NCBI GenBank assembly: GCA_002104935.1
Contig: MCGT01000066.1
Span: forward strand, 1 to 42,444
Length of the DNA stretch: 42,444 nt
Origin: Hesseltinella vesiculosa
Taxonomy: Eukaryota; Mucoromycota; Mucoromycetes; Mucorales; Cunninghamellaceae
Direction: 5' to 3'
Part shown: in pieces, positions 34,580 to 42,444 of the stretch
How positions within the stretch are numbered: the first letter of the stretch is position 1
Layout of the letters: every line of letters starts with the position of its first letter
Notes under the pieces: generated by a model
The model's database searches: none
Seen by the model: only the letters and a program-made list of their open reading frames with translations
Told to the model about the DNA's origin: nothing
Made by a program: the position numbers and the translations under genes

Positions 34580-35473
34580 TTAAATCAGCTTCATTGTCTC
34601 GCGGAGATTGAGCAGCATTTGTAGCACAAGGACTCTTTCTTTCGCATCAGTATAGTCGTACCCATAGCGGTGCACTTCGTCCGACGGGTATCGCAGCACG
34701 CGGAGCGTCTCGCTGGGGAACCCTTCGCTCAGCGATCTCATGTATTCCTTGGTGACATGTGCTTTGTACAGCGTGAAGCGGAAGCCAATCACGTGCACGG
34801 CGAAGATGGTCTGGTCTTGTCCCTGCGTCAAGCTGTCGGCTCGATCATAGTTGGTGTATGCACATGCCAGTATCTCAGCAGCTATCTGGCACTCGCCATA
34901 GTTGTTGTTAGAGCTCAAGTTGTGCAGATGCTTGTCCTCGTCAAAGCAGAGCACCAGGCGCTTCACCTCGTCCTTGATCGCTTCTTGCTTCTCGATGCTG
35001 AACTCGACCTTGGCCGTGACTTCGTGGTTCTCGACGCGGAAGTAGTAGTCAGGCTGGATGTTCATGATGAACGGATGTTTGTGGAACTTGAGTTCATAAA
35101 GTAGGTAGTTAACAAACGAATCCACGAAATGCTCGCGCATCCCTTTCGTCAGCGGGTCGTTCTGAACAGCCTGACGCAGATAATGCATGAGTGTCCTCTC
35201 GTCGTCATCCAAACCGCTGCTATCCATGATCATGATGTCGTTGCGTCCTTTGTTCTTCAGCCGCAGCGAGTCTTCAAAGGACACATTGAAGTGTGGCAGT
35301 AGATCGTCTTCATTCGCATATTCGATGTTGAGGCTTCTCTGATGCTTCGGCAGGAAGTGGCTGGCGTTGGGGAGGTGATGTGCCCTCAGTCTCTTTGTCA
35401 CACGATCTAGCGGCGAACCACTGGTGTCTGAGCTATCGCTCCGTCTCTTCATATGATGCAGCCAATTCTTCAT
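34580..35473 (-). CDS. PD-(D/E)XK nuclease-like protein, single exon
   Basis: 297 aa with an ATG at 35473 and no intron, unlike its neighbours. The core reads QPDYYFRVE, VTAKVEFSIEKQ, LVLCFDEDKHLHN, then YGECQIAAEILACAYTNY. The order Pro-Asp, then Glu-Asp-Lys (E-x-K), then a Gln-bearing helix fits the PD-(D/E)XK restriction-endonuclease fold, where Asp, Glu and Lys bind metal and the DNA phosphate. A basic N-terminus (MKNWLHHMKRRSD, VTKRLRAHH) could be a nuclear signal. The C-terminal part reads FAVHVIGFRFTLYKAHVT. I believe similar stand-alone proteins are common in Mucoromycota, and PD-(D/E)XK domains also occur in Crinkler-type proteins, but no LxLFLAK-like header is seen here. Function unknown; fold assignment moderate. 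Confidence 0.55.
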   Translation of the reverse strand: MKNWLHHMKRRSDSSDTSGSPLDRVTKRLRAHHLPNASHFLPKHQRSLNIEYANEDDLLPHFNVSFEDSLRLKNKGRNDIMIMDSSGLDDDERTLMHYLRQAVQNDPLTKGMREHFVDSFVNYLLYELKFHKHPFIMNIQPDYYFRVENHEVTAKVEFSIEKQEAIKDEVKRLVLCFDEDKHLHNLSSNNNYGECQIAAEILACAYTNYDRADSLTQGQDQTIFAVHVIGFRFTLYKAHVTKEYMRSLSEGFPSETLRVLRYPSDEVHRYGYDYTDAKERVLVLQMLLNLRETMKLI

Positions 35474-35825
35474 GTTGATCAGGAGGTATCCTTAAAGTTA
35501 GATAGGAACAGTGACAATTTTTATATCACTCTCATTAAACTAGCTACAGTTCTTTTTCTCATATCAGTTGCATGTCGATGCGTGTCCCTCTTTACTGGTC
35601 ACTTACGATATAAAGAATAAGCAGCAAAAAAAGAGGACAGTTCCCAAGCGGATAAAAAAGCAAGCTCGATTGGTCCAAATTTTAGCCAACCCCAGGCTAC
35701 GTACAATGCTCGAGCCAACGGCCAATAAAAAGGGCAGGGCGGGCTGATGATGACGACTGCCCACAAAAAAAAAAAAAAATGAACGCGTAACTTCTTTTTT
35801 CTTCATTTTTTTATCTCTATTTAAC

Positions 35826-36927
35826 ATGGATCATTTCCCTTCCAACTGGGGTAAACCTCGTAATGAAGACATTGATCAATACAACACTGTGCCTTTACAC
35901 AAAACGTTGCCTGATGGCTTGACACAATCCGCCTATGGCCCAACCACCAGAACACAGCAAGTTGAAGTGTAGATGACTGTTTTATTTTGACTGACCCTGT
36001 TTACAAAAATAGACAGCCTATGATCACTGGTACTTCTATTATTGCATTCAAGTACAAGGATGGTATCATGATGGCATCGGATATGCTGGGTAAAAAAAAA
36101 AAAAAACAAAACAAACACTTGTGGATGAATACCTACTTACCTTGTTTCTTCCCTACTAGGCTCTTACGGTTCTCTGGCTCGATTCCGTGACATTGAGCGA
36201 TTGCATCCTGTAGGCACACACACCATTGTTGGTGCTTCTGGTGATGTATCCGATTATCAATATTTGCAACACATTCTAGATTCACTCATGTAAGCAACCA
36301 CTACAAATAGAGATTATCTTCAATACTGACGTCTTTTTCCCCTCTCCAGGACAAAAGAACATTGTGCTGATGACGGCCATGTATTGGGCACTTCCAATAT
36401 CTATGAATATCTGTGGCGAGTGATGTACAACCGACGATCCAAGTTTAATCCATTATGGAATTCTCTCATTGTTGGTGGTATGGATAAAGGCAACAGGTAA
36501 ATACACACACATACACCCGCTTGCATTTTGTCCCTGAGTTTGTCATGCTTACCATGGTATACGTAGATTTTTGGGTTTTGTAGACTTGCGTGGTACCACC
36601 TACGAATCAAACACCATTGCTACCGGTTTTGGTGCTCACCTTGCGCAACCCATCCTTCGAAAACGAGTGGAAGGTCGTGAAGATGAAATCACCGAGAACG
36701 AAGCCAAAGAAATCTTGGATGACTGCATGCGTGTGCTTTTCTACCGAGATGCCCGTTCCTTGAACAAGGTAGCTGAAATGCGAGTCCTTGTTTTCATAAT
36801 CTCACCTTCTCCTCTTTTGTAGATCCAACGTGGTAAAATCACCGAAGCTGGCCTGGAGATCAGTGAACCCTACTCCGTCCAAACCGAATGGTCGTTTGCT
36901 GAAAGCATCCGTGGCTATGGTGCATAA
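35826..36927 (+). CDS. PRE4: 20S proteasome subunit beta-7 (yeast Pre4 / human PSMB4 type)
   Basis: Six exons fit: 35826-35960, 36017-36089, 36160-36289, 36350-36496, 36567-36768 and 36823-36927; 263 aa. The exon 1 donor could instead be at 35967, adding two residues. The N-terminal propeptide MDHFPSNWGKPRNEDIDQYN leads to PMITGTSIIAFKYKDGIMMA, LGSYGSLARFRDIERL, VGASGDVSDYQYLQ, RRSKFNPLWNSLIVGG, FLGFVDLRGTTYES and ATGFGAHLAQPILR, in the order of this subunit. Beta-7 is a non-catalytic member of the beta ring; its C-terminus braces the neighbouring half-ring. The first intron has a weak donor. An A-run of 16 follows the stop. Confidence 0.95.
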
Positions 36928-37175
36928 ATACTAGTTTTATTTAAAAAAAAAAAAAAAATGCTTGACCATATATCTTTTTATTCATGTTGGCTCTCAACAA
37001 TGATCAATAAAAAAAACTCTATTTTTGCAAAGAGTAGGTTAGGCAAGCAACAAAAAAAGGGCTGAAAAAAACTCTCTCCTTTTCTTTTTTTTTTTTCTCT
37101 TTTTTTTTCTGCCACAGCATTGTCCAACACTTTCTAGCCGAAGAAGTGAATCACGCCTACCTTTTTCCTACTTCC

Positions 37176-37756
37176 ATGCGTCCATTGATAACTCATGAAC
37201 GCACACCCATCCCTACACCACCTTCCAGCTCTTCTTTACACAGCCCTCGACTGCAGCCTCAGCCATTCCCCACGGACCCTGCTACTTCGACCATCGTTGA
37301 CAGCTATGACAATCAACCTTCAGAATCCATATCCGACTACCCTCAAGAAGTCACTTGGCTGTTCTTTCGGGACAACCAGTGGGTTCCTTTTCAAAATGAA
37401 AACCATTATAAAATAGAACAAGCATTCACATTTGGCGGTAAGCTCTTTTCAGGCACCAAAAAAAAAAAAAAAAAAACTCCCCTACTATTACTTGTTGCTT
37501 CGCAGCCTTTTTTTTTTTTTGGCCAACTCTCACTTTTGTTGTTGTTTTTTAGGAATATACGTTGATATCAAAGGTAAAACAGAGAAGAAATAGGACAAGG
37601 AGAATAGAAAATGGAAGGACGAAAACCCACTCACAGTAGACCATTCCTGTAGATAGCAACTTTCCTCAACTGAAAAGCATTCGAGTATTTCCCACCCGAT
37701 TTTACCTCTCTTACCTTGGCATGAAGTATCGTCTAAGCTGCGTCATACAAGGTTAA
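37176..37756 (+). CDS. Small WWE-domain-like protein
   Basis: Three exons fit: 37176-37437, 37553-37573 and 37653-37756; 128 aa. The start at 37176 is preferred to an in-frame non-ATG opening at 37146. The first 60 residues are Pro/Ser-rich and likely disordered. The rest reads EVTWLFFRDNQWVPFQNENH, YKIEQAFTFGGIYVDIKDSN, FPQLKSIRVFPTRFYLSYLG. The pattern W-x-F-F-x-x-x-x-W-x-P-F, I-E-x-A-F/Y, and a later segment with conserved hydrophobics resembles a WWE domain (ADP-ribose or protein-binding module of ubiquitin and PARP proteins), but the final Gln/Arg signature is not clear. A 21-bp micro-exon is needed to join the halves in frame. Partner unknown. Confidence 0.6.
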
Positions 37757-38289
37757 ATCCGTCGACTCCCCTCTACCAAAACTGCCTATGCATATCCTTC
37801 GTCTCTCCTCTTGAACAATCTCCCATAACTTCGATTTGTTCCCCTCTCTTTCCTCCCTTTGCCCCTCACTCCCTCCTGATTGTATTAATATATCTATGTC
37901 TTCATCCTACTCTCCCCCTCTCACTCTCACTTCTTTCCATCCCCCCTTCTGAATTTTTACATTAAAGAAATGTCTTTGTACTTGGTGAGACATTCCCATT
38001 TTAGAAGCCAACCAATGGTGAAAAGAATAAAAAAATTGCCTGCAATGGATGACAAGAATGAACTTGGTCACGTTACCTGGTAAAAGAACGAGCCATCGCA
38101 AATCAATCACAGCTTGCCAATCATCGTTCTTTGCCGCATGACCCTGAACGATTCATGTCTACCATTGTTTCCTTTCTTTTTTTGGACAAAGTAAACAAAA
38201 AAAAATTGCAATGACGCGATTTATTTACAGTCAAACCACTTTCAACCGTCGTTCTGATAAAAATATTTGTCACACACTTCTTTTTGAAA
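37757..38289. other. Intergenic, 3' flank of WWE-like gene
   Basis: C/T-rich stretch at 37780-37930, then AT-rich DNA up to the transposon edge. No gene seen. Confidence 0.6.
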
Positions 38290-38292
38290 TGA

Positions 38293-38651
38293 CAGTATTT
38301 TTTGTGATGATTGGCGCGCAGGATAAAAATTTTAACAGGCAAAAGAAAACCAATTCACAGGCAAAATAAAATTGATTGCACGCAAACCAGGTCTGATTTG
38401 CCCGCAAAGCATTTCCAGTGCACGTGAATCTGATTCTCCAGCCACGCAAACCAGACCCCCGACTCCCGCAAACCTGATCTTCTCCACCCGCAAACCCAGT
38501 CTCCCCTCACGCAAACCAGATCTCCAGTGCACGCAAAAAAAAAAAACACCATTTATTTTTCTTGAAAAAAAAAAGAGGTGCATGACTAGAGCTTCTCCTC
38601 CTTGCTCAAACAACGATCAAAAAAGGTGAGGGAGTGCTGGATCCATCCTTG
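38293..38651 (+). repeat. Left long terminal inverted repeat with CGCAAA subterminal motifs
   Basis: Contains two ACAGGCAAAA boxes and seven CGCAAA boxes (about 38378, 38402, 38436, 38468, 38491, 38510, 38532), mostly as (A/C)CGCAAACC, spaced about 18-34 bp. It ends inside sequence equal to the last codons of the transposase gene. Confidence 0.85.
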
Positions 38652-39027
38652 GGGGTTGAGGGATGGGCTGTAGGGCGGTAATTTCAGCCATCGCTGAAAC
38701 ACCAAACTGCTCCAGCAAGTCGTAGGGTGGGTTGCCATCAAACATCCTTGCATATTTGTGGCAACTGCTACGTGACGCATTCACGCATTTTGCCGTGTTT
38801 GTGTACGACATTTTCAGCTGGTACACACAAATCCAAATCTTGCACCGCTGCATTGCGCTCAGCATGCGTTGGTCCTTGCGCGATTGTTGGTAGTCAATGT
38901 TGACAAAAGGATGTTTTTCAATCGCCAAAGAGGGTGAAGCTGATTGGGAATCAGATGCGCCCATAAAATCATAGATCTTAAAGATAGCAGGATTTTCATA
39001 ACCAAGATCATATTCAGTTGTAGGCAT
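38617..39027 (-). CDS. Hybrid left-end ORF: HTH-like N-terminus joined to a transposase-derived end
   Basis: 136 aa from ATG 39027 (MPTTEYDLGYENPAIFKIYD), with a GTATATAAG box 68-76 bp upstream. A middle segment, KMSYTNTAKCVNASRSSCHK, looks like a helix-turn-helix comparable to that in the intact transposase. The last part, from about 38700, is derived from the transposase 3' end but read in the wrong frame. In the next frame the same DNA reads PPYSPSLNP, directly joined to QGWIQHSLTFFDRCLSKEEK, so about 115 bp of the parent gene are deleted. It could be a decayed second transposase or a DNA-binding repressor; the latter is speculation. Confidence 0.45.
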   Translation of the reverse strand: MPTTEYDLGYENPAIFKIYDFMGASDSQSASPSLAIEKHPFVNIDYQQSRKDQRMLSAMQRCKIWICVYQLKMSYTNTAKCVNASRSSCHKYARMFDGNPPYDLLEQFGVSAMAEITALQPIPQPPRMDPALPHLF

Positions 39028-39094
39028 TTTAAGACAAGACAGACAAGACAATTTAAATTGAATGAAAGAGGTGCAGTCGATTTCATCATGATTC

Positions 39095-39103
39095 TTATAT
39101 ACG
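39095..39103 (-). promoter_or_regulatory. TATA-like box for the hybrid ORF
   Basis: Minus strand GTATATAAG, about 70 bp before ATG 39027. Confidence 0.4.
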
Positions 39104-39165
39104 TTCTTTTGGTGCTACAATACTGTGTGCAACAAAAAAAAATTGGAAAAAAAAATAAATTTATT

Positions 39166-39624
39166 TTACAGGCAGATCGCTAACTTTTCAAAATCAAAAC
39201 TTAATTCCTCACTTGCTGATTCTACCAATTGCATTGCTTCAAGTCTCTGCATCAAATATCCAAGGGTAAGCTGATTATTATTTTCATTTGGGCTAGAATA
39301 TGTGACCGAGCTTTCATCCTCCATTTGTCGACCAAATGTAAATAACATAGATTCCATTGGAGGTGCCTTGATTTTGGGCTTCGGAGGACTGCAGACAGGG
39401 GGCTGGCACAACTCCTTCATCCAACGTTGTGCAACGCGTCGGTGCACGTTATGCTTCGCTGCAATCTTTGCAATTGATTTCTTGCCCTGATTATGGATTG
39501 CTTCAAGAAGGACTTCGTGTTTAATTTTTTTCGAATATCGGTTGTAGTGTCTTTTCTGTTGGGTTGGCGGTCGCTGCTGCGTTTCTTCGTTTCTTCCCTT
39601 TTCTAATACAAATTGAATGTCCAT
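39166..39624 (-). CDS. HTH (psq/homeodomain-like) accessory protein of the DD34E transposon
   Basis: 152 aa from ATG 39624 (MDIQFVLEKGRNEETQQRPP), no intron. Residues about 30-70 read YNRYSKKIKHEVLLEAIHNQ and KKSIAKIAAKHNVHRRVAQR, a helix-turn-helix of the type found at the start of Tc1/mariner, IS630 and pipsqueak proteins. A Pro-rich linker (QPPVCSPPKPKIKAPP) and an acidic tail follow. No catalytic domain is present. It is transcribed away from the central array, divergently from the transposase, so it may bind the array or the CGCAAA boxes. That role is inferred from position. The frame could open 10 codons earlier without an ATG. Confidence 0.6.
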   Translation of the reverse strand: MDIQFVLEKGRNEETQQRPPTQQKRHYNRYSKKIKHEVLLEAIHNQGKKSIAKIAAKHNVHRRVAQRWMKELCQPPVCSPPKPKIKAPPMESMLFTFGRQMEDESSVTYSSPNENNNQLTLGYLMQRLEAMQLVESASEELSFDFEKLAICL

Positions 39625-39689
39625 GCGAATTTTCGAAGAGATTGAGAGAGACAAACAAATTTAGGAAGATGCGACTTCGCTCTGGAAGC

Positions 39690-40140
39690 GCTCTGCTTGC
39701 AATCAAAAAAATGGCAAGTCGAACAATGTCGAACGCTTCTTGCCTTTTTTTTTTTTGGTCGCAATTACCTTTTTTTTTTGGTTGCAAGCGGAGCGTTCGA
39801 CATCGTTCGACTTGCCTTTTTTTTTTTTTTGGTCGCAAGTGGACTTGCCATTTGGTCGCAAGCGGAGCGTTCGACATCGTTCGACTTACCTTTTTTTTTT
39901 TTGGTCGCAGTGGACTTGCCATTTGGTCGCAAGCGGAGCGTTCGACATCGTTCGACTTGCCTTTTTTTTTTTTTTGGTCGCAGTGGACTTGCCATTTGGT
40001 CGCAAGCGGAGCGTTCGACATCGTTCGACTTACCTTTTTTTTTTTTTTGGTCGCAAGCGGAGCGTTCGACATCGTTCGACTGCCTTTTTTTTTTTTTTTG
40101 GTCGCAGTGGACTTGCAAGCGGAGCGTTCGACATCGGTAC
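39690..40140. repeat. Central tandem array of the DD34E transposon
   Basis: About six to seven repeats built from GCGGAGCGTTCGACATCGTT, CGACTT(G/A)CC, a run of 10-15 T, GGTCGCA and an optional TGGACTTGCCATTTGGTCGC module. Each unit contains GTTCGACATCGTTCGAC, a direct repeat of GTTCGAC. It sits between the divergent HTH gene and the transposase gene. Frames through it are repeat artefacts. Confidence 0.95.
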
Positions 40141-40185
40141 GTTTATGACAAGTTGACTGGCCTTGAACGATCTTGAGCTGTGCGT

Positions 40186-40193
40186 ATATATAT
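40186..40193 (+). promoter_or_regulatory. TATA-like box for the transposase gene
   Basis: GTATATATATCC, about 65 bp before ATG 40255, just outside the central array. Confidence 0.5.
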
Positions 40194-40254
40194 CCTGGGT
40201 CATTTTGAAAACAAATTCATTTTCTGTTCGATCACTCCTGTTTATTAAGATCGT

Positions 40255-41713
40255 ATGACTGCTATTTGGAACCTCCGTTCATCTACCAACGCCATCAGCG
40301 ATTCTGACAGTGTTGAAACTGCTTCAATTATGTCCATGGAAGAGGAGCTTGTCTTACTTGCTGGTGCTTACGAAACGTTTAATGACAAGCCTCCAACAAC
40401 ATGCAGAGACCCACAAGCTGGCTTTGATGTTAATTATTTGAAACTTGATCGTGGGCAGCTGATAAACTTCGAAGCATATCAAGCTTTGTACAAACGCGCA
40501 ATCGAGCCTATGGATACAGATGTCACCGCCGAGACTCCAGCTGTGAAAACTCAACCGCTTACACCAAAACGCGGCCCTTACCGAGTGTATTCCGCAACTG
40601 ATGTTGAAAAGTTAATAGATATGGTCACCACCAAAGGTATAAACGTATAAACATTTAGAAAATAAGCGTCCAGGCGGTGGGTAATGACCTGTTTTTTTTC
40701 TTTTAGGCTATACAGCGGCTGCAGCAGGCAGGGAACTTGGTATCAAGGAACGTACTGCTCAAGGGTACGTGGCTAAATTTTTCAAAGACGAGCAACAACG
40801 TGTGCCCATCCCCGGAATGTGTCATCGAAAAGGAGGCAATAGAAAGCTCTTTCAAGAACACACGGACTTCCTTGTTGCCTTTTTTGACGATGACCCAACC
40901 CACACATTGGCTGAAGCGAAAATTGCCTTGGAAGAGCAGTTTCCAATGACCATCTCTGCGTCTGGCCTGCGCAGCCACCTTCGCTCGCACTGCATGTTGA
41001 CCCTCAAAAAGGTGCAACTCTTCTCAGAAGCAAGATTTTCACCAAGGACCATACAACTCCGATATGACAAGATCTTGGAATGGAGAGCGCTCAAGGACTT
41101 TGATTTTTCGACCAACTGCGTTTTCTTGGACGAAGCTGGTTTCAATCTTCACCTGCGCCGTGGGTTTGGCTGGGCACCCCGTGGTGAAACTCCCAAAGTC
41201 AAGGTTGCAGCGTCCAAAGGTCCAAACATCACCATCCTTGGGGCAATTTGCGAGCTTGGCATTGTCAACCTCACCCTGCGCAAGCCAACCGTTTCTACCA
41301 CAACTGACAAGAAGGGCAAGAAGGCGAAGGCAAAAGCTGGCACAAGGACGGAAGATTTTTTGGCCTTCATCGACGATGTTATGACGTGCCTTGAAAATGA
41401 TGGCATCCGCGGGCGTTACGTCATCATGGACAATGCTACCATCCACAACAACGACACTGTCAAAGCTGTCATCACGAACCGTGGATTCAAACCAATGTTC
41501 CTACCACCCTACAGCCCATTCCTCAACCCGATTGAGGAATGTTGGGCCAAAATCAAGGCAGGTGTGCGCCGGTCCCCCTTGGACAATCAAGACTCTTTGG
41601 CCCCAAGAATCCGCGAGGCTGCTCTCTCCGTCACACCAAGCGATTGCCAAGGGTGGATCCGGCACTCCCTCACCTTTTTTGATCGTTGTTTGAGCAAGGA
41701 GGAGAAGCTCTAG
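40255..41713 (+). CDS. DD34E DDE transposase (IS630/Tc1-mariner superfamily)
   Basis: Two exons fit: 40255-40636 and 40707-41713; 462 aa. An N-terminal region of unknown fold is followed by a helix-turn-helix (KGYTAAAAGRELGIKERTAQ) that spans the intron. The DDE catalytic core follows: FLDEAGFN (Asp about 269), VIMDNATIHN (Asp about 369), PPYSPFLNPIEECWAKIK (Glu about 404). Exactly 34 residues separate the second Asp and the Glu, the DD34E spacing. A basic Lys/Ala stretch (KKGKKAKAKAG) interrupts the core. The frame has no disruption. The enzyme would cut and join the element's ends. The last 70 bases of the coding sequence are part of the right inverted repeat, so the gene runs into the terminal repeat. 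Confidence 0.93.
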
Positions 41714-42022
41714 TCGCTGCACCTCTTTTTTTTTTTTTCAAGAAAAATAAATGAAGGTGCTTTTTTTTTTTTTTTTTTTTGCGTGCACTGGAGATCTGGT
41801 TTGCGTGAGGGGAGACTGGGTTTGCGGGTGGAGAAGATCAGGTTTGCGGGAGTCGGGGGTCTGGTTTGCGTGGCTGGAGAATCAGATTCACGTGCACTGG
41901 AAATGCTTTGCGGGCAAATCAGACCTGGTTTGCGTGCAATCAATTTTATTTTGCCTGTGAATTAGTTCTCTTTTGCCTGTTAAAATTTTTATCCTGCGCG
42001 CCAATCATCACAAAAAATACTG
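41645..42022 (-). repeat. Right long terminal inverted repeat
   Basis: Mirror of 38293-38651, with a longer T-run (41761-41780). It contains the transposase stop codon and the same CGCAAA box series in reverse. Confidence 0.85.
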
Positions 42023-42179
42023 TGACATGTTTTCCATTTTGAATTGACCAAAAATGCAAGCCGAAAAGTCGCCCTGGAATAGCAAAATGTCGCCCTGGCT
42101 ATTCAAATTGTCAGATTCTAGCTCTTTTGATGCTGGTCTTTTCTTTTCGCTTTGTCTCGACTAGTTTTCTTTTTTTGTG

Positions 42180-42444
42180 ATGCCATTTCAGTTTATATAT
42201 GAGGATGGTAAGGGACATGTGCTTAATGAGCATGGTGACGATGCCGTGGCTGTTGAGGATGTCAGGATGGAAGTCGAGGGGATCACGTCGTTTGACGATC
42301 ACCGGCAACTCATGCAGCAGCAAATTGCCCCTGTTCCTGAGACTGGCATGAAGCCAGAGCAGCCTTCCAAACAGCAAACGGGACCCCCCAAAAAAAGGAG
42401 AGCACTTCTCATATGAATTCAAGAAGATCATCGTTGACGAGTGC
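42180..42444 (+). CDS. Partial HTH/transposase-like gene running off the right edge, probable frameshift
   Basis: The ATG at 42180 reads MPFQFIYEDGKGHVLNEHGD, then an acidic and Gln/Pro-rich stretch, and stops at 42416 (KKRRALLI). One base away, after the C- and A-runs at 42384-42397, the frame continues KKGEHFSYEFKKIIVDEC to the window edge. That resembles the first helix of transposase HTH domains ('Y..EFK..IV'). A homopolymer indel is therefore likely, either a true mutation or a sequence error. The segment just upstream has GTCGCCCTGG twice. The rest of the gene is outside the window. Confidence 0.4.

Larger units (their letters stand above)
38293..42022 (+). mobile_element. DD34E (IS630/Tc1-mariner type) transposon, about 3.7 kb, with long inverted ends
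   Basis: Both ends start CAGTATTTTTTGTGATGATT and are inverted repeats for about 360 bp (38293-38651 and about 41645-42022), differing mainly in A/T-run length. Each side is flanked by TGA (38290-38292 and 42023-42025). Inside are a two-exon transposase (+), an HTH protein (minus), a hybrid ORF (minus) and a central tandem array between the divergent genes. The intact transposase frame and near-identical ends suggest recent activity. Confidence 0.9.

Noticed and set aside
39564..40148. Long ORFs with FFFF/KKKK runs on both strands
   Set aside because: Generated by the T-run tandem array in the transposon; no ATG-led conserved sequence.

Overview
The window looks like nuclear DNA from a filamentous fungus of the Mucoromycota, probably Mucorales. 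This is inferred from short GT-AG introns (about 50-110 bp) with long T-runs before the acceptor, a typical fungal gene set, and abundant AT-rich mobile DNA. No database search was possible. Nothing looks bacterial, and no CRISPR array or rRNA was seen.

Layout. 428-3721 is a multi-exon Fanzor-type gene (eukaryotic TnpB relative) with an N-terminal CCHC zinc knuckle; this is the most notable item. 3992-9343 holds three housekeeping genes on the + strand: a TMEM223-like mitochondrial membrane protein, a leukotriene-A4-hydrolase-type M1 aminopeptidase, and an Ara2-type aldo/keto reductase. 9344-26800 is a gene-poor, repeat-rich block. It contains a decayed pogo/Tigger element with perfect 24-bp terminal repeats, a ~1-kb palindrome nested inside that element, a second 1.3-kb palindrome carrying two inverted copies of one 136-aa ORF, a 3-kb tandem array with ~475-630 bp units, five copies of a ~220-bp dispersed repeat ending in a T-run, and a broken copy of the start of the Ara2 gene.

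26835-34012 (minus) is a ten-exon Vps10 sorting receptor with three VPS10 domains. It is followed by a PD-(D/E)XK-like single-exon gene (minus), the proteasome subunit beta-7 gene and a small WWE-like gene. 38293-42022 is a well-preserved DD34E (IS630/Tc1-mariner type) transposon with long inverted ends, a two-exon transposase, an HTH protein, a hybrid left-end ORF and a central tandem array. The window ends inside another HTH/transposase-like gene.

The housekeeping genes do not form a pathway; the window is a gene neighbourhood invaded by mobile DNA. Exon boundaries come from reading frame, GT/AG (two GC/AG) signals and family alignment from memory, without transcript evidence.
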